From Amycolatopsis nalaikhensis (GTDB lineage: Bacteria; Actinomycetota; Actinomycetes; Mycobacteriales; Pseudonocardiaceae): a stretch of DNA of 64,000 nt. The stretch covers positions 9,555,501 through 9,619,500 of the forward strand of contig NZ_CP127173.1 in assembly GCF_030264295.1 (NCBI RefSeq), written 5' to 3'. The translations under genes and the position numbers were made by a program. Below the pieces are notes generated by a model. That model saw nothing but the letters and a program-made list of their open reading frames with translations. It did not search any database and had not been told where the DNA came from. How positions within the stretch are numbered: position 1 is the stretch's first letter; the number at the start of each line of letters is the position of its first letter. Below are positions 24,512 to 31,867 of the stretch, piece after piece.

Positions 24512-24553
24512 ATGAGTCGTTCAGGTCTTCGGAGGTCCTGAATGACTCATTCA
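24509..24553. repeat. Second copy of the GAATGA/TCATTC composite inverted repeat
   Basis: Arms GAATGAGTCGTTCAGG (24510-24525) and CCTGAATGACTCATTC (24537-24552) match at 15 of 16 positions; the one mismatch becomes a G-U pair in RNA. It is related to the 51-bp repeat at 6026. It lies between the convergent sulP and acetyl-CoA hydrolase ends and contains the sulP stop codon. Confidence 0.8.
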
Positions 24554-24561
24554 AGACGCGC

Positions 24562-25806
24562 TTACCGAAGCGGGAAACCGAGCGCCCGCCCGGCGTCGCG
24601 GAGCTCGTCGCGGGCGTCGGTGTGGGCGACGTGGTCGACGATCTGGCGGGCCTGCTCGGCGGCGTCGTGCCCCCAGATCGTGGCGGTGCCCTGTTCGCTG
24701 ACGATGAAGCTGTGCTGGAACGACGTCACCGGGCCGGCCAGCAGCGGCACGACGGTGGACACGCCGGCCTTGGGGTGCCACGAGGGCAACGCGATGATCG
24801 CGCGCCCGCCGGGCGAGTGCAGCGCCCCCACCACGAAGTCGGTCTGCCCGCCGAAACCGGAGTAGATGTCCCCGCGCACCCGGCTGGCGTTGGCCTGCGC
24901 GGACAGGTCGACCTGCAGGGCCCCGTTCACCGACACCAGCGACCGGCGGCGGGCGATCAGGCCGGGGTCGTTGGTCTTTTCCGTGCGCAGCAACCGGACC
25001 CGCGGGTTGCGGTCCACCCATTCGTACAGCTCCGCCGAACCGAACACGAACGACGCCGTGACCGGGACGTCCGGGTCGAGCGCGCCGGCGCGTTCCAGCC
25101 CGAGCACGCCGTCGCTGAACATCTCCGACCACACGGACAGGCCGCGCCGGGCGGTCAGCGCGGCCAGCACCGCGTCCGGGACCGCGCCGATCCCGAGCTG
25201 CAGCGTGGCGCCCGCCGGCACCAGCTCCGCCACCCGGGTCCCGATCCGCTCGGACACCGCGCTGACCGGCCGGACGACGGGTGAGGCGAGCGGCTCGTCG
25301 GCCTCGATCGCGTGGTCGATCTCGTCGCAGGCCAGCACCGCGTCCCCGTACGTGTAAGGCATGTTCGGGTTGAGCTGGGCGATCACCAGGCCGCCGCGGG
25401 CCCGGACCGCCTCGATCGCGGCCGGCAGGATGTTCACCTCGGTGCCCAGCGACACCGTGCCGTCCACCGGCATGGACGTGTGCACGAGCACGACGTCCGG
25501 CGGCAGCGCGCCCTTGAGCAGGTGCGGCACCAGCGACAGCCGCGACGGGAAGTACCGCAGCCGGGAGCGGCCGCGCATGCCCGCGCCGACGAACGGCGTC
25601 TCCAGCGTCACGCCGTCCCGGTCCGGCACCCCGGCCTGGGCGTTGAGGGCGAACAGCCGGTATTCGGCCACCGCCTTGTCCAGCACGCCCAGCGCCCGGC
25701 TCGGGGTGGCGAAGTTCCCGCTGACCACGACCCGCGGCACCCCGGCCACCCGGGACAGCACGGCGGCGAGCTGGGACTCGGACAGGGTGCGCATGGTTCG
25801 GTCCAT
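24562..25806 (-). CDS. Acetyl-CoA hydrolase/transferase family protein
   Basis: About 414 aa from ATG 25806; ATG 25794 and 25833 are alternatives, none with a good ribosome site. The family motifs are visible: RVVVSGNFATPSRAL, VDGTVSLGTEVN, GATLQLGIGAVPDAVLAAL, SEMFSDGV and GGQTDFVVGALHSPGGRAIIALPS. It would transfer or hydrolyse CoA from acetyl- or another acyl-CoA. It lies in the dormancy-like block, where acetate overflow metabolism would make sense. Confidence 0.88.
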   Translation of the reverse strand: MDRTMRTLSESQLAAVLSRVAGVPRVVVSGNFATPSRALGVLDKAVAEYRLFALNAQAGVPDRDGVTLETPFVGAGMRGRSRLRYFPSRLSLVPHLLKGALPPDVVLVHTSMPVDGTVSLGTEVNILPAAIEAVRARGGLVIAQLNPNMPYTYGDAVLACDEIDHAIEADEPLASPVVRPVSAVSERIGTRVAELVPAGATLQLGIGAVPDAVLAALTARRGLSVWSEMFSDGVLGLERAGALDPDVPVTASFVFGSAELYEWVDRNPRVRLLRTEKTNDPGLIARRRSLVSVNGALQVDLSAQANASRVRGDIYSGFGGQTDFVVGALHSPGGRAIIALPSWHPKAGVSTVVPLLAGPVTSFQHSFIVSEQGTATIWGHDAAEQARQIVDHVAHTDARDELRDAGRALGFPLR

Positions 25807-25889
25807 TCGGGTAGCGGTCGACGTCGAGTCCATTGCGGACGGACGCGGGCGGTTCCGGCGCCGCTTTCACGGTACCGGTCGCGGGCGGC

Positions 25890-26117
25890 TCAGTTGTCCG
25901 ACGTCGTGGTGACGTCGAGCCGGTAACCGGGCACGAGCCGGGCCTGTCCCGGCGTGAACTCGACCCAGACCGAGCCGGGCCGCAGGTCGGGCGTGCGCTC
26001 CACGACGGTCCCGGTCCGCCCGGTGAACTGGCCGCTGTGGGCGCGAACGCGCAGCCCGGCGGGAAAACCGCCCACCCGGGCCGGGCCGGGTTCGCGGGTG
26101 CGGTGAGCGAAAGTCAT
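25890..26117 (-). CDS. Small SH3-like (KOW/DUF1918-like) hypothetical protein
   Basis: 75 aa from ATG 26115-26117. The C-terminal part (GLRVRAHSGQFTGRTGTVVER, then VWVEFTPGQARLVPGYRLDV) looks like a small beta-barrel with a KOW-type turn. Function unknown. It is divergent from the nitroreductase-membrane fusion; the 210-bp gap holds a partial DevR-like site at 26257-26270. Confidence 0.65.
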   Translation of the reverse strand: MTFAHRTREPGPARVGGFPAGLRVRAHSGQFTGRTGTVVERTPDLRPGSVWVEFTPGQARLVPGYRLDVTTTSDN

Positions 26118-26327
26118 GGCGCCTCCCATCGGCGTGGTACCGCTGCTTCGAGGGTGCCGCCCGGTGCGGGGCCGCGAGCAGAGGCGAAAGCCCGGTGACG
26201 GCGGGCCGATCATCCCGGCCGGAGAGGCAGGAGGACCCCTCAGGTCGCCGGATCCGGCGACCGAAGTCCCCGCGCTCGTGGTCGTTCGCCCCTGCCGGGA
26301 GCGGGGCGCCCGGCGGTGCACTGGGGT

Positions 26328-27353
26328 ATGACCACTGTGGACGAAGAGCGCCGCTCGGGCGGGCTCCTGGTGCGGCTGCTCGGTTCCGGCTTGTCCCCGC
26401 TGGTGGACGGGAAGCTCTGCGCGGTGCGCTACCGGCCCGCCGCCTCGGCCACCCCGGTGACGTTCCCGGTGCAGTACGCGCGCTCGGGCGACCAGGTCGT
26501 CGTCGTGGCCGGGCACGCGGAACGCAAGCGGTGGTGGCGGCACTTCCGCGCGGGCGCCGAAGCGGACGTCCTCCTGGACGGCCGTTGGCGACCGGCCGCG
26601 GGCCGGCTCCTCGACGGGCCCGCCCGGACGATCGCGGCCGAGGACTACCGCCGGGCCTTCCCGCACGTCCCCGTGACGCCGGAGACCCCGGTCGTGGCGT
26701 TCACCGCCGCCCCGCGGTCCCCGCTGCGCGGACGCCGTCTCGCCTGGTGGTGGTTCTTCGTGGTGACGCTGGCCGAGTTCCTCGGCTTCGCGGTCCCCGC
26801 GACGGCCGGAGCGCTCACGGCGAACGCGTCCGCCGCGGTCACGGTCCCGGTGCTGTTGCTGGGCGGCGCGCTGGAAGGCGCCGCGCTGGGCAGCGGCCAG
26901 GCCTGGGTGCTGCGCCGCGCGCTCCCCGCCCTGAATCCCCGGCGGTGGATCGCGGCGACGGCCGCCGCGGCCGCGTTCGCCTACTTGTTGGGGCTGGCGC
27001 CGAGCACGTGGGCGTCGTCGATGACCACCTGGCCGCCGGTGCTGCTCTGGCCGGTGGTGACCGTGCTGGGCGTCGCGCTGCTGCTGTCCATCGGCGTCGC
27101 CCAATGGCTGGTGCTGCGGCGGCACGTCGCCGGGTCGGCGCGGTGGATCGCCGTCACGGCCGGCGCGTGGCTGCTCGGGCTGGCCGTGTTCCTCGGCTGC
27201 ACGATGCCGTTGTGGCAGCCGGGCCAAGCCGTGGTCACGACGATCCTGATCGGCGCGCTCGGCGGCCTCTTGATGGCGGCGACCACGGCCGCGCTGACCG
27301 CTGTCGCCGTCCGCCGCCTCCCCGAACGCCGACCCGGGATTCCGGCCCCTTGA
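26328..27353 (+). CDS. Fusion of deazaflavin/nitroreductase-like domain with a six-helix membrane domain
   Basis: 341 aa from ATG 26328. Residues about 10-115 resemble the split-barrel of F420-dependent (Ddn-like) nitroreductases: TPVTFPVQYARSGDQVVVVAGH, KRWWRHFRAGAEADVLLDGRWRPAAGRLLDGP. Residues about 140-330 hold roughly six hydrophobic helices with QAWVLRR and QWLVLRR repeats. The usual GRRSG phosphate-binding stretch at the start of the barrel is not obvious. Cofactor and substrate are unknown; it sits within the dormancy-like block. Confidence 0.7.
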   Translation: MTTVDEERRSGGLLVRLLGSGLSPLVDGKLCAVRYRPAASATPVTFPVQYARSGDQVVVVAGHAERKRWWRHFRAGAEADVLLDGRWRPAAGRLLDGPARTIAAEDYRRAFPHVPVTPETPVVAFTAAPRSPLRGRRLAWWWFFVVTLAEFLGFAVPATAGALTANASAAVTVPVLLLGGALEGAALGSGQAWVLRRALPALNPRRWIAATAAAAAFAYLLGLAPSTWASSMTTWPPVLLWPVVTVLGVALLLSIGVAQWLVLRRHVAGSARWIAVTAGAWLLGLAVFLGCTMPLWQPGQAVVTTILIGALGGLLMAATTAALTAVAVRRLPERRPGIPAP

Positions 27354-27379
27354 ACGGGCACCGAAGGACACCCGGAACG

Positions 27380-27394
27380 AGGACCTTCGGCACC
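27380..27394. promoter_or_regulatory. DevR/DosR-like box upstream of the DoxX gene
   Basis: AGGACCTTCGGCACC is a near-palindrome (GGACC-TTC-GGcaCC) similar to the boxes before the HPF operon. It lies 53 bp upstream of the DoxX start. Single site, so weaker than the pair at 22366. Confidence 0.45.
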
Positions 27395-27447
27395 AGAGGC
27401 GCCGTCGCCCGCGAACGAGACTGATGGCAGAGCAAACGGAGGTAAAA

Positions 27448-28053
27448 ATGTCCATCCAACCGGCGGAAAAGAAGACCACCACGGGTCAGATCCCCGTCCA
27501 GCGAGTCACCGAACCGAAGGCGGTTCCCGACTTCGTCGCCGCGCCCGTCGCCGGGAAGTCCCTGGCCGTCCTGCGGTTCGCCACCGGGTTCGTGTTCCTG
27601 TGGGCGTTCCTGGACAAGCTGTTCGGCCTCGGCTACGCCACCCCGGCCAAGGGCGCCTGGCTGGGCGGCGGCTCCCCCACCAAGGGCTTCCTCAGCAGCG
27701 TCCACGTCGGACCGTTCGAGTCGATGTTCCACGCCTGGGCGGGCACCTGGTGGGCCGACACCCTGTTCATGCTCGGCCTCGGCGCCATCGGCATCGCCGT
27801 CATCGCCGGAATCGGCCTGCGCCTGTCCGCCGCGGCGGGCGCGTTGATGATGCTGATGATGTGGACCGCCGAATGGCCCTTCGCCCTCGCGACCAGCACG
27901 GGCGAGGCGACGCACTCGACCAACCCGATCATCGACTACCACATCATCTACGCCCTGATCCTCATCGCACTGGCCGCCGCATCGGCCGGGAACACGTGGG
28001 GGTTCGGCCGCCGCTGGGCCACCCTCGTCGGCGACCGCAAGTGGCTGCGCTGA
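27448..28053 (+). CDS. DoxX-like membrane protein
   Basis: 201 aa from ATG 27448 with GGAGGT 5 nt upstream; in-frame ATG 27424 is less likely. Four hydrophobic helices are seen, with LRFATGFVFLWAFLDKLFGLGY and the GPFESMFHAWAG loop typical of actinobacterial DoxX/TQO-small-subunit-like proteins. Likely a membrane quinone-linked or redox partner; role uncertain. A strong hairpin follows. Confidence 0.85.
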   Translation: MSIQPAEKKTTTGQIPVQRVTEPKAVPDFVAAPVAGKSLAVLRFATGFVFLWAFLDKLFGLGYATPAKGAWLGGGSPTKGFLSSVHVGPFESMFHAWAGTWWADTLFMLGLGAIGIAVIAGIGLRLSAAAGALMMLMMWTAEWPFALATSTGEATHSTNPIIDYHIIYALILIALAAASAGNTWGFGRRWATLVGDRKWLR

Positions 28054-28070
28054 CAGCCATCCGCACAACA

Positions 28071-28094
28071 GGCGCCCGCCGGTCGGCGGGCGCC
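28071..28094 (+). terminator. Intrinsic terminator of the DoxX gene
   Basis: GGCGCCCGCC and GGCGGGCGCC form a perfect 10-bp stem with GGTC loop, followed by TTT. It starts 18 bp after the DoxX stop. Confidence 0.8.
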
Positions 28095-28162
28095 TTTGGC
28101 GTTTCCGCCGACCGGGCGCAGGGATGGGCGTGGGTCCTCTTGACGCCGCAGCTCGGCCCAGC

Positions 28163-28186
28163 CCGAGTTTTCACGTGAAAGCTCGG
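28163..28186. repeat. Palindrome with TTTCACGTGAAA core between convergent genes
   Basis: CCGAG and CTCGG flank a TTTCACGTGAAA core (28169-28180) identical to that at 2263-2274. The element lies between the DoxX terminator and the end of the convergent histidine kinase gene. The 28054-28264 gap holds this and the terminator only. Confidence 0.7.
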
Positions 28187-28264
28187 AGTCCGAGCCCGGG
28201 CTCGATGCCGCCGCGGTTGTCTGACCCAATGCCGGTGAGCGCCCGGCGCCTCCGCCGACCGCGC

Positions 28265-29959
28265 TCAGCGAACCGGCGCGGTCCACTCCACCTTGACGCC
28301 GCCGTCAGTCCCGCCGCCGAGGGTGAACGTCCCGCCCGCGGCCTCGGCCCGGTCGCGCAGGTTGCCCAGCCCGCTCGGCGAGATGTCCTCCGCCAGGCCC
28401 TTGCCGTCGTCGATCACCACGACCCGGATCTGCTCGTCCTTCACCGCGACCGACACCGACACCGACGAGGCCTCCGCGTGCCGGACCGCGTTGCTCACCG
28501 CCTCGCGCACCACCGCCTCGACGTGCTCGGCCAGCTGCGTCGGCAACGTGTCCAGCGTGCCCGACATGCTCACCGTCGGGTGCAGCGGCGCGTCGTCGGT
28601 CAGCTCGGCGATCGCGTCGTGCAAGCGGTGCCGCAACCGCAGACCCGTCTCGCCCGCCGCGCCGCCGTGCAAATCGAAGATGGCCGTGCGGATCTCCTGC
28701 ACGATCTCGTGCATCTGCTCGATGCTCTCCCCCAGCCGGCGCTGCAGCTCCGGGGACTTCGTCCGCCGCTGGGTGCTCTGCATCGACAGCCCCACCGCGA
28801 ACAACCGCTGGATCACGTGGTCGTGCAGGTCGCGGGCGATCCGGTCCCGGTCACCCAGCACGTCCAGCTCGCGGGCGGCCCGCTGCTGCGCAGCCAGCTG
28901 CAACGCCAGCGCCGCCTGGTCGGCGAACGACGCCACCACCGGCAGCTGGCCCGACTCGAACGTCCCCGCCGCGACCTCCCGCGCCGCGATCAGCACCCCC
29001 GTCGTGCGGTCCCCCGCCCGCAGCGGCACCACCATCGCCGGGCCGAACCGGTGCTCCCCCAACCTCAGCTCCGCCACGCTGCGCGGCGTCCGGTCCCGGT
29101 ACACCGCGCCCGGCACGCTGCCCTCGAGGTCGATGTGGAGGCCCGACAGCTCCGCCGCCCGCATCCCCGCGCAGACCGTGACCGTCAGGTCGTCGACGTC
29201 CTCACCCCAGTCCTCGTCGACGTCGAGACGCCCGGAGTTCGGCAGGGCCAGCATCGTCACGTCCGAACCGGTCAGCTCCAGCGTCCGGCTGGCGATCAGG
29301 TTCAGCGCCTCCGCCGGATCGGTGCCGCCCAGCAGCTCCGTGGTCACCTCACTCGTCGCGGCCAGCCACTGCTGCCGCACCCGCGCCTGCTCGTACAAGT
29401 GCGCGTTCTCGATCGCGATCCCCGCCGCCGCGGCCAAAGCCTGCACGACGACCTCGTCGTCGTCGGTGAACGGCTCCCCGTTCTTCTTCTCCGTCAGGTA
29501 GAGCCGCCCGAACACCTCGTCGCGCACCCGCACCGGGACGCCGAGGAAGGAGTGCATCGGCGGGTGGTGCGCCGGGAACCCGACCGACGCCGGGTGCGCC
29601 GAGATCTCCTCCATCCGCAACGGCTTGGCCTCGTCGATGACCACGCCGAGCACGCCGTGGCCGGTCGGCAGGTCACCGATCAGGCGACGGGTCTCGTCGT
29701 CGATGCCGACGTAGACGAACTCCGACAACGACCCGTCCTCGGCGAGCACGCCGAGCGCGCCGTACTTCGCCTCGCCCAGCTCCATCGCCGCCCGCACGAT
29801 CCGGGTCAGCGTCGTGTCCAGCTCCAGCCCGGACGCGACGGCCAGCACCGCGTCGAGCAGGCCGTCCATCTTGTCCCGGGTGCCGATCAGCAGCTCGATG
29901 CGGTCCTGCAGGTCACGCAGCAGCTCACGCAGCCGCAGCCCGGACAGCGTCCCGGCCAT
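28265..29959 (-). CDS. DosS/DevS-like GAF-GAF sensor histidine kinase
   Basis: About 564 aa from ATG 29957-29959, close to the 578 aa of mycobacterial DosS. GAF-A holds HHPPMHSFLGVPVRVRDEVFG, where DosS has its proximal haem histidine (from memory). A second GAF follows, then the dimerisation/phosphoacceptor motif RDRIARDLHDHVIQRLFAVG and an HATPase domain (EAVVREAVSNAVRHA, DDGKGL). It would sense O2/NO or redox state. No cognate DosR-type response regulator is in the window. Divergent from the Acg-like gene. Confidence 0.92.
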   Translation of the reverse strand: MAGTLSGLRLRELLRDLQDRIELLIGTRDKMDGLLDAVLAVASGLELDTTLTRIVRAAMELGEAKYGALGVLAEDGSLSEFVYVGIDDETRRLIGDLPTGHGVLGVVIDEAKPLRMEEISAHPASVGFPAHHPPMHSFLGVPVRVRDEVFGRLYLTEKKNGEPFTDDDEVVVQALAAAAGIAIENAHLYEQARVRQQWLAATSEVTTELLGGTDPAEALNLIASRTLELTGSDVTMLALPNSGRLDVDEDWGEDVDDLTVTVCAGMRAAELSGLHIDLEGSVPGAVYRDRTPRSVAELRLGEHRFGPAMVVPLRAGDRTTGVLIAAREVAAGTFESGQLPVVASFADQAALALQLAAQQRAARELDVLGDRDRIARDLHDHVIQRLFAVGLSMQSTQRRTKSPELQRRLGESIEQMHEIVQEIRTAIFDLHGGAAGETGLRLRHRLHDAIAELTDDAPLHPTVSMSGTLDTLPTQLAEHVEAVVREAVSNAVRHAEASSVSVSVAVKDEQIRVVVIDDGKGLAEDISPSGLGNLRDRAEAAGGTFTLGGGTDGGVKVEWTAPVR

Positions 29960-30126
29960 CCGCCGGGGTCCGGCCCGTTTCCGGCGACTTCCTTCACTGA
30001 CACGGTGCCCACAACCTTCGCATCGTTGGTGACCTTTTCCCCTTTCGAGGCCCTGGCGGCTCGGAGGATCGTCGCGGAAGAACCGTTCCGAACCACAGTG
30101 TGCCGTGCCACGGCGCGGGGGAAAAC

Positions 30127-31125
30127 ATGACACCAGCCATCACGCCGATCGGCCTGCTGGACTCCGACCAGGTGAAGTCGGTGATCAGCGCGGCGACGCT
30201 CGCCCCGTCGACGCACAACACCCAGCCCTGGCGGTTCCGCTGCACGCCGGCGGGCTTCGAACTGCACGCGGACCCCGAGCGCGGGCTCCCCGTGGTCGAC
30301 GCCGACCAGCGGGAGCTGCTGCTCTCGTGCGGGGCCGCGCTGTTCAACCTGCGCACGGCCATCCACGCACTCGGCGCCCACCCGGCCACCACGCTGCTCC
30401 CCCGGCGTGACGAGCCGACCCTGCTCGCCGTCGTCCGGCCGTTCGCGGCGCGCCGCCCCGACCCGCGCCTGGTCGGGCTGGCCGACGCGATCCCGCGCCG
30501 CCACACCAACCGGACGCCGTTCGAGACCGCCACCATCCCGGCCTCCGTGGTCGCCGAGCTGCGCCACGCCGCCGAGATCGAGCAGGCCTGGCTGCCCCGG
30601 CTGGACGCCCACCAGCTGGAGCTGCTCCGCGAGCTGGTGCTCAAGAGCCACCAGGCCCAGCTGAGCAACCCCGAGTTCCTGGCCGAGTGGCGGTACTGGA
30701 CCGGACGCGACCGCCGCAGCCGCGACGGCGTCCCCGAGTACGCGGCCGGCGCGATGCCCGCCGACGACGGCGGCTGGATCCTGCGCGACTTCGGCACCCG
30801 CCGCAGCCCGCGGCGCGGCCGGATCGACGAGGACGACCCGCTGGTGGTGGTCATCGGCTCGTTCGGCGACACCCGCCTCGACCGGCTCCGGGCCGGCCAG
30901 GCGATGCAGCGGGTCCTGCTGACGGCGACGGTGGCCGGGCTCGACGCGTCGTTCATCTCCCAGCCGGTCGAGGTGAGCGACGTCCGCGGCGAGCTGCGCA
31001 CCCTCCTCGGCGGCGGGCTGTGGCCCCAGATCGTGCTGCGCCTCGGCCACGGCCGGCCGGTGCCGTGGACCCCACGCCGCTCCCTCGACGACGTCCTGCT
31101 CGACGAGGAGCCGATGAGCGCGTAG
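30127..31125 (+). CDS. Acg-like nitroreductase family protein (FMN-binding)
   Basis: 332 aa from ATG 30127. APSTHNTQPWRF at residues about 27-38 and a late GLDASFISQPVEVSDVR mark the Acg group of nitroreductase-fold proteins, which are DosR regulon members in mycobacteria. These proteins may sequester flavin rather than reduce nitro compounds. It is divergent from the DosS-like kinase, which strengthens the dormancy link. Confidence 0.88.
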   Translation: MTPAITPIGLLDSDQVKSVISAATLAPSTHNTQPWRFRCTPAGFELHADPERGLPVVDADQRELLLSCGAALFNLRTAIHALGAHPATTLLPRRDEPTLLAVVRPFAARRPDPRLVGLADAIPRRHTNRTPFETATIPASVVAELRHAAEIEQAWLPRLDAHQLELLRELVLKSHQAQLSNPEFLAEWRYWTGRDRRSRDGVPEYAAGAMPADDGGWILRDFGTRRSPRRGRIDEDDPLVVVIGSFGDTRLDRLRAGQAMQRVLLTATVAGLDASFISQPVEVSDVRGELRTLLGGGLWPQIVLRLGHGRPVPWTPRRSLDDVLLDEEPMSA

Positions 31126-31137
31126 CCCGGCCGCGTG

Positions 31138-31152
31138 GTCTCAATGTGAGAC
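31138..31152. promoter_or_regulatory. Palindrome GTCTCAATGTGAGAC, second copy of the prm operator
   Basis: TCTCAATGTGAGA at 31139-31151 is identical to the site at 40658-40670 and the following bases agree as well (GGAGC). It lies 78 bp upstream of the crotonase-like gene. Probably a site for the MimR-type activator at 40760, giving a second promoter in its regulon. Confidence 0.65.
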
Positions 31153-31229
31153 GGAGCACGCCCGGAACCGCCTTTATGCTGCGCCTCGACGGGTTCCAGG
31201 GCACGACTTCCCGCGTCGAGGAGGGCATC

Positions 31230-31685
31230 ATGCTGGACCTTCACTACCGGCGGGGAGTCGTCGTGGTCCGGTTCCGGCCGGATCCCGGGCTCCTGGACCG
31301 GCTGGGGGCCGCGCTCGCCTACATCGGCTCGCGGCGCTCGATCGTGCTCACGGGCACGGGTGCGGTGTTCGCCCCGGACCTCGCGACCGGGGAAGGCGCT
31401 GGGCTGACGGAGGTCCTCGACGCCCTGCGCGCGCACCCCCTGCCGGTGGTCGCCGCGATCAACGGGGACGCGATCGGCACGGGCTGGGCCCTCGCCGAGG
31501 CGGCGGACGTCCGGGTGATGTCCGGCGGCGTCATCCAGCCCGACCCGGCGGCGGCGGTGTGCTACCGGGTACGGGCGGCGGTGGCCACCGGGCTCGTCGA
31601 GTACGCCACCACCCCGGCGAACCTGCTCACCGACGCGATGACGGTGGCCGGGCGGCTCGAGCCGCAGGTCGTCGCGGCCGGTTAG
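31230..31685 (+). CDS. Short enoyl-CoA hydratase/isomerase-like (crotonase fold) protein
   Basis: 151 aa from ATG 31230, GAGGAGGG upstream; ATG 31176 is possible. It has the crotonase block VVAAINGDAIGTGWALAEAADVRVMS but is much shorter than the usual 260 aa, lacking most of the C-terminal helices. The N-terminal half reads LDLHYRRGVVVVRFRPDPGLLD. Activity is doubtful. The shared operator upstream suggests co-regulation with the prm operon. Confidence 0.7.
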   Translation: MLDLHYRRGVVVVRFRPDPGLLDRLGAALAYIGSRRSIVLTGTGAVFAPDLATGEGAGLTEVLDALRAHPLPVVAAINGDAIGTGWALAEAADVRVMSGGVIQPDPAAAVCYRVRAAVATGLVEYATTPANLLTDAMTVAGRLEPQVVAAG

Positions 31686-31813
31686 CCACGCGCTGAGCGC
31701 GCTCGGCTACTCCCCCGGCCCACGACCGCGTAGTCACGCGCCGGGTCTCGACACACCCCGCGCACCTTCTCGAACCGCGGATCGCCATCAGCCCACCCCG
31801 CGAACCAACGCGA

Positions 31814-31858
31814 AGACCCGCGCCGGGTACGCCTCAGGAGCGCATCCGGCGCGGGTCT
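31814..31858 (-). terminator. Hairpin terminating the prm-groEL operon
   Basis: AGACCCGCGCCGG (31814-31826) and CCGGCGCGGGTCT (31846-31858) are exact 13-bp arms around a 19-nt loop, 10 bp beyond the groEL stop. The rest of the 31686-31867 gap shows nothing I can name. Confidence 0.75.
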
Positions 31859-31867
31859 CCTCCCCCG

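Noticed and set aside
24562..25284. SulP continued as one 924-codon protein beyond 24511
   Set aside because: After 24331 the frame is Arg/Pro-rich and opposite the acetyl-CoA hydrolase; the STAS domain continues only after removing one base.
30029..30042. GTGACCTTTTCCCC as a DevR box between the DosS-like and Acg-like genes
   Set aside because: Only about 10 of 14 positions fit and the right half lacks the palindrome, so it is not listed as a feature.
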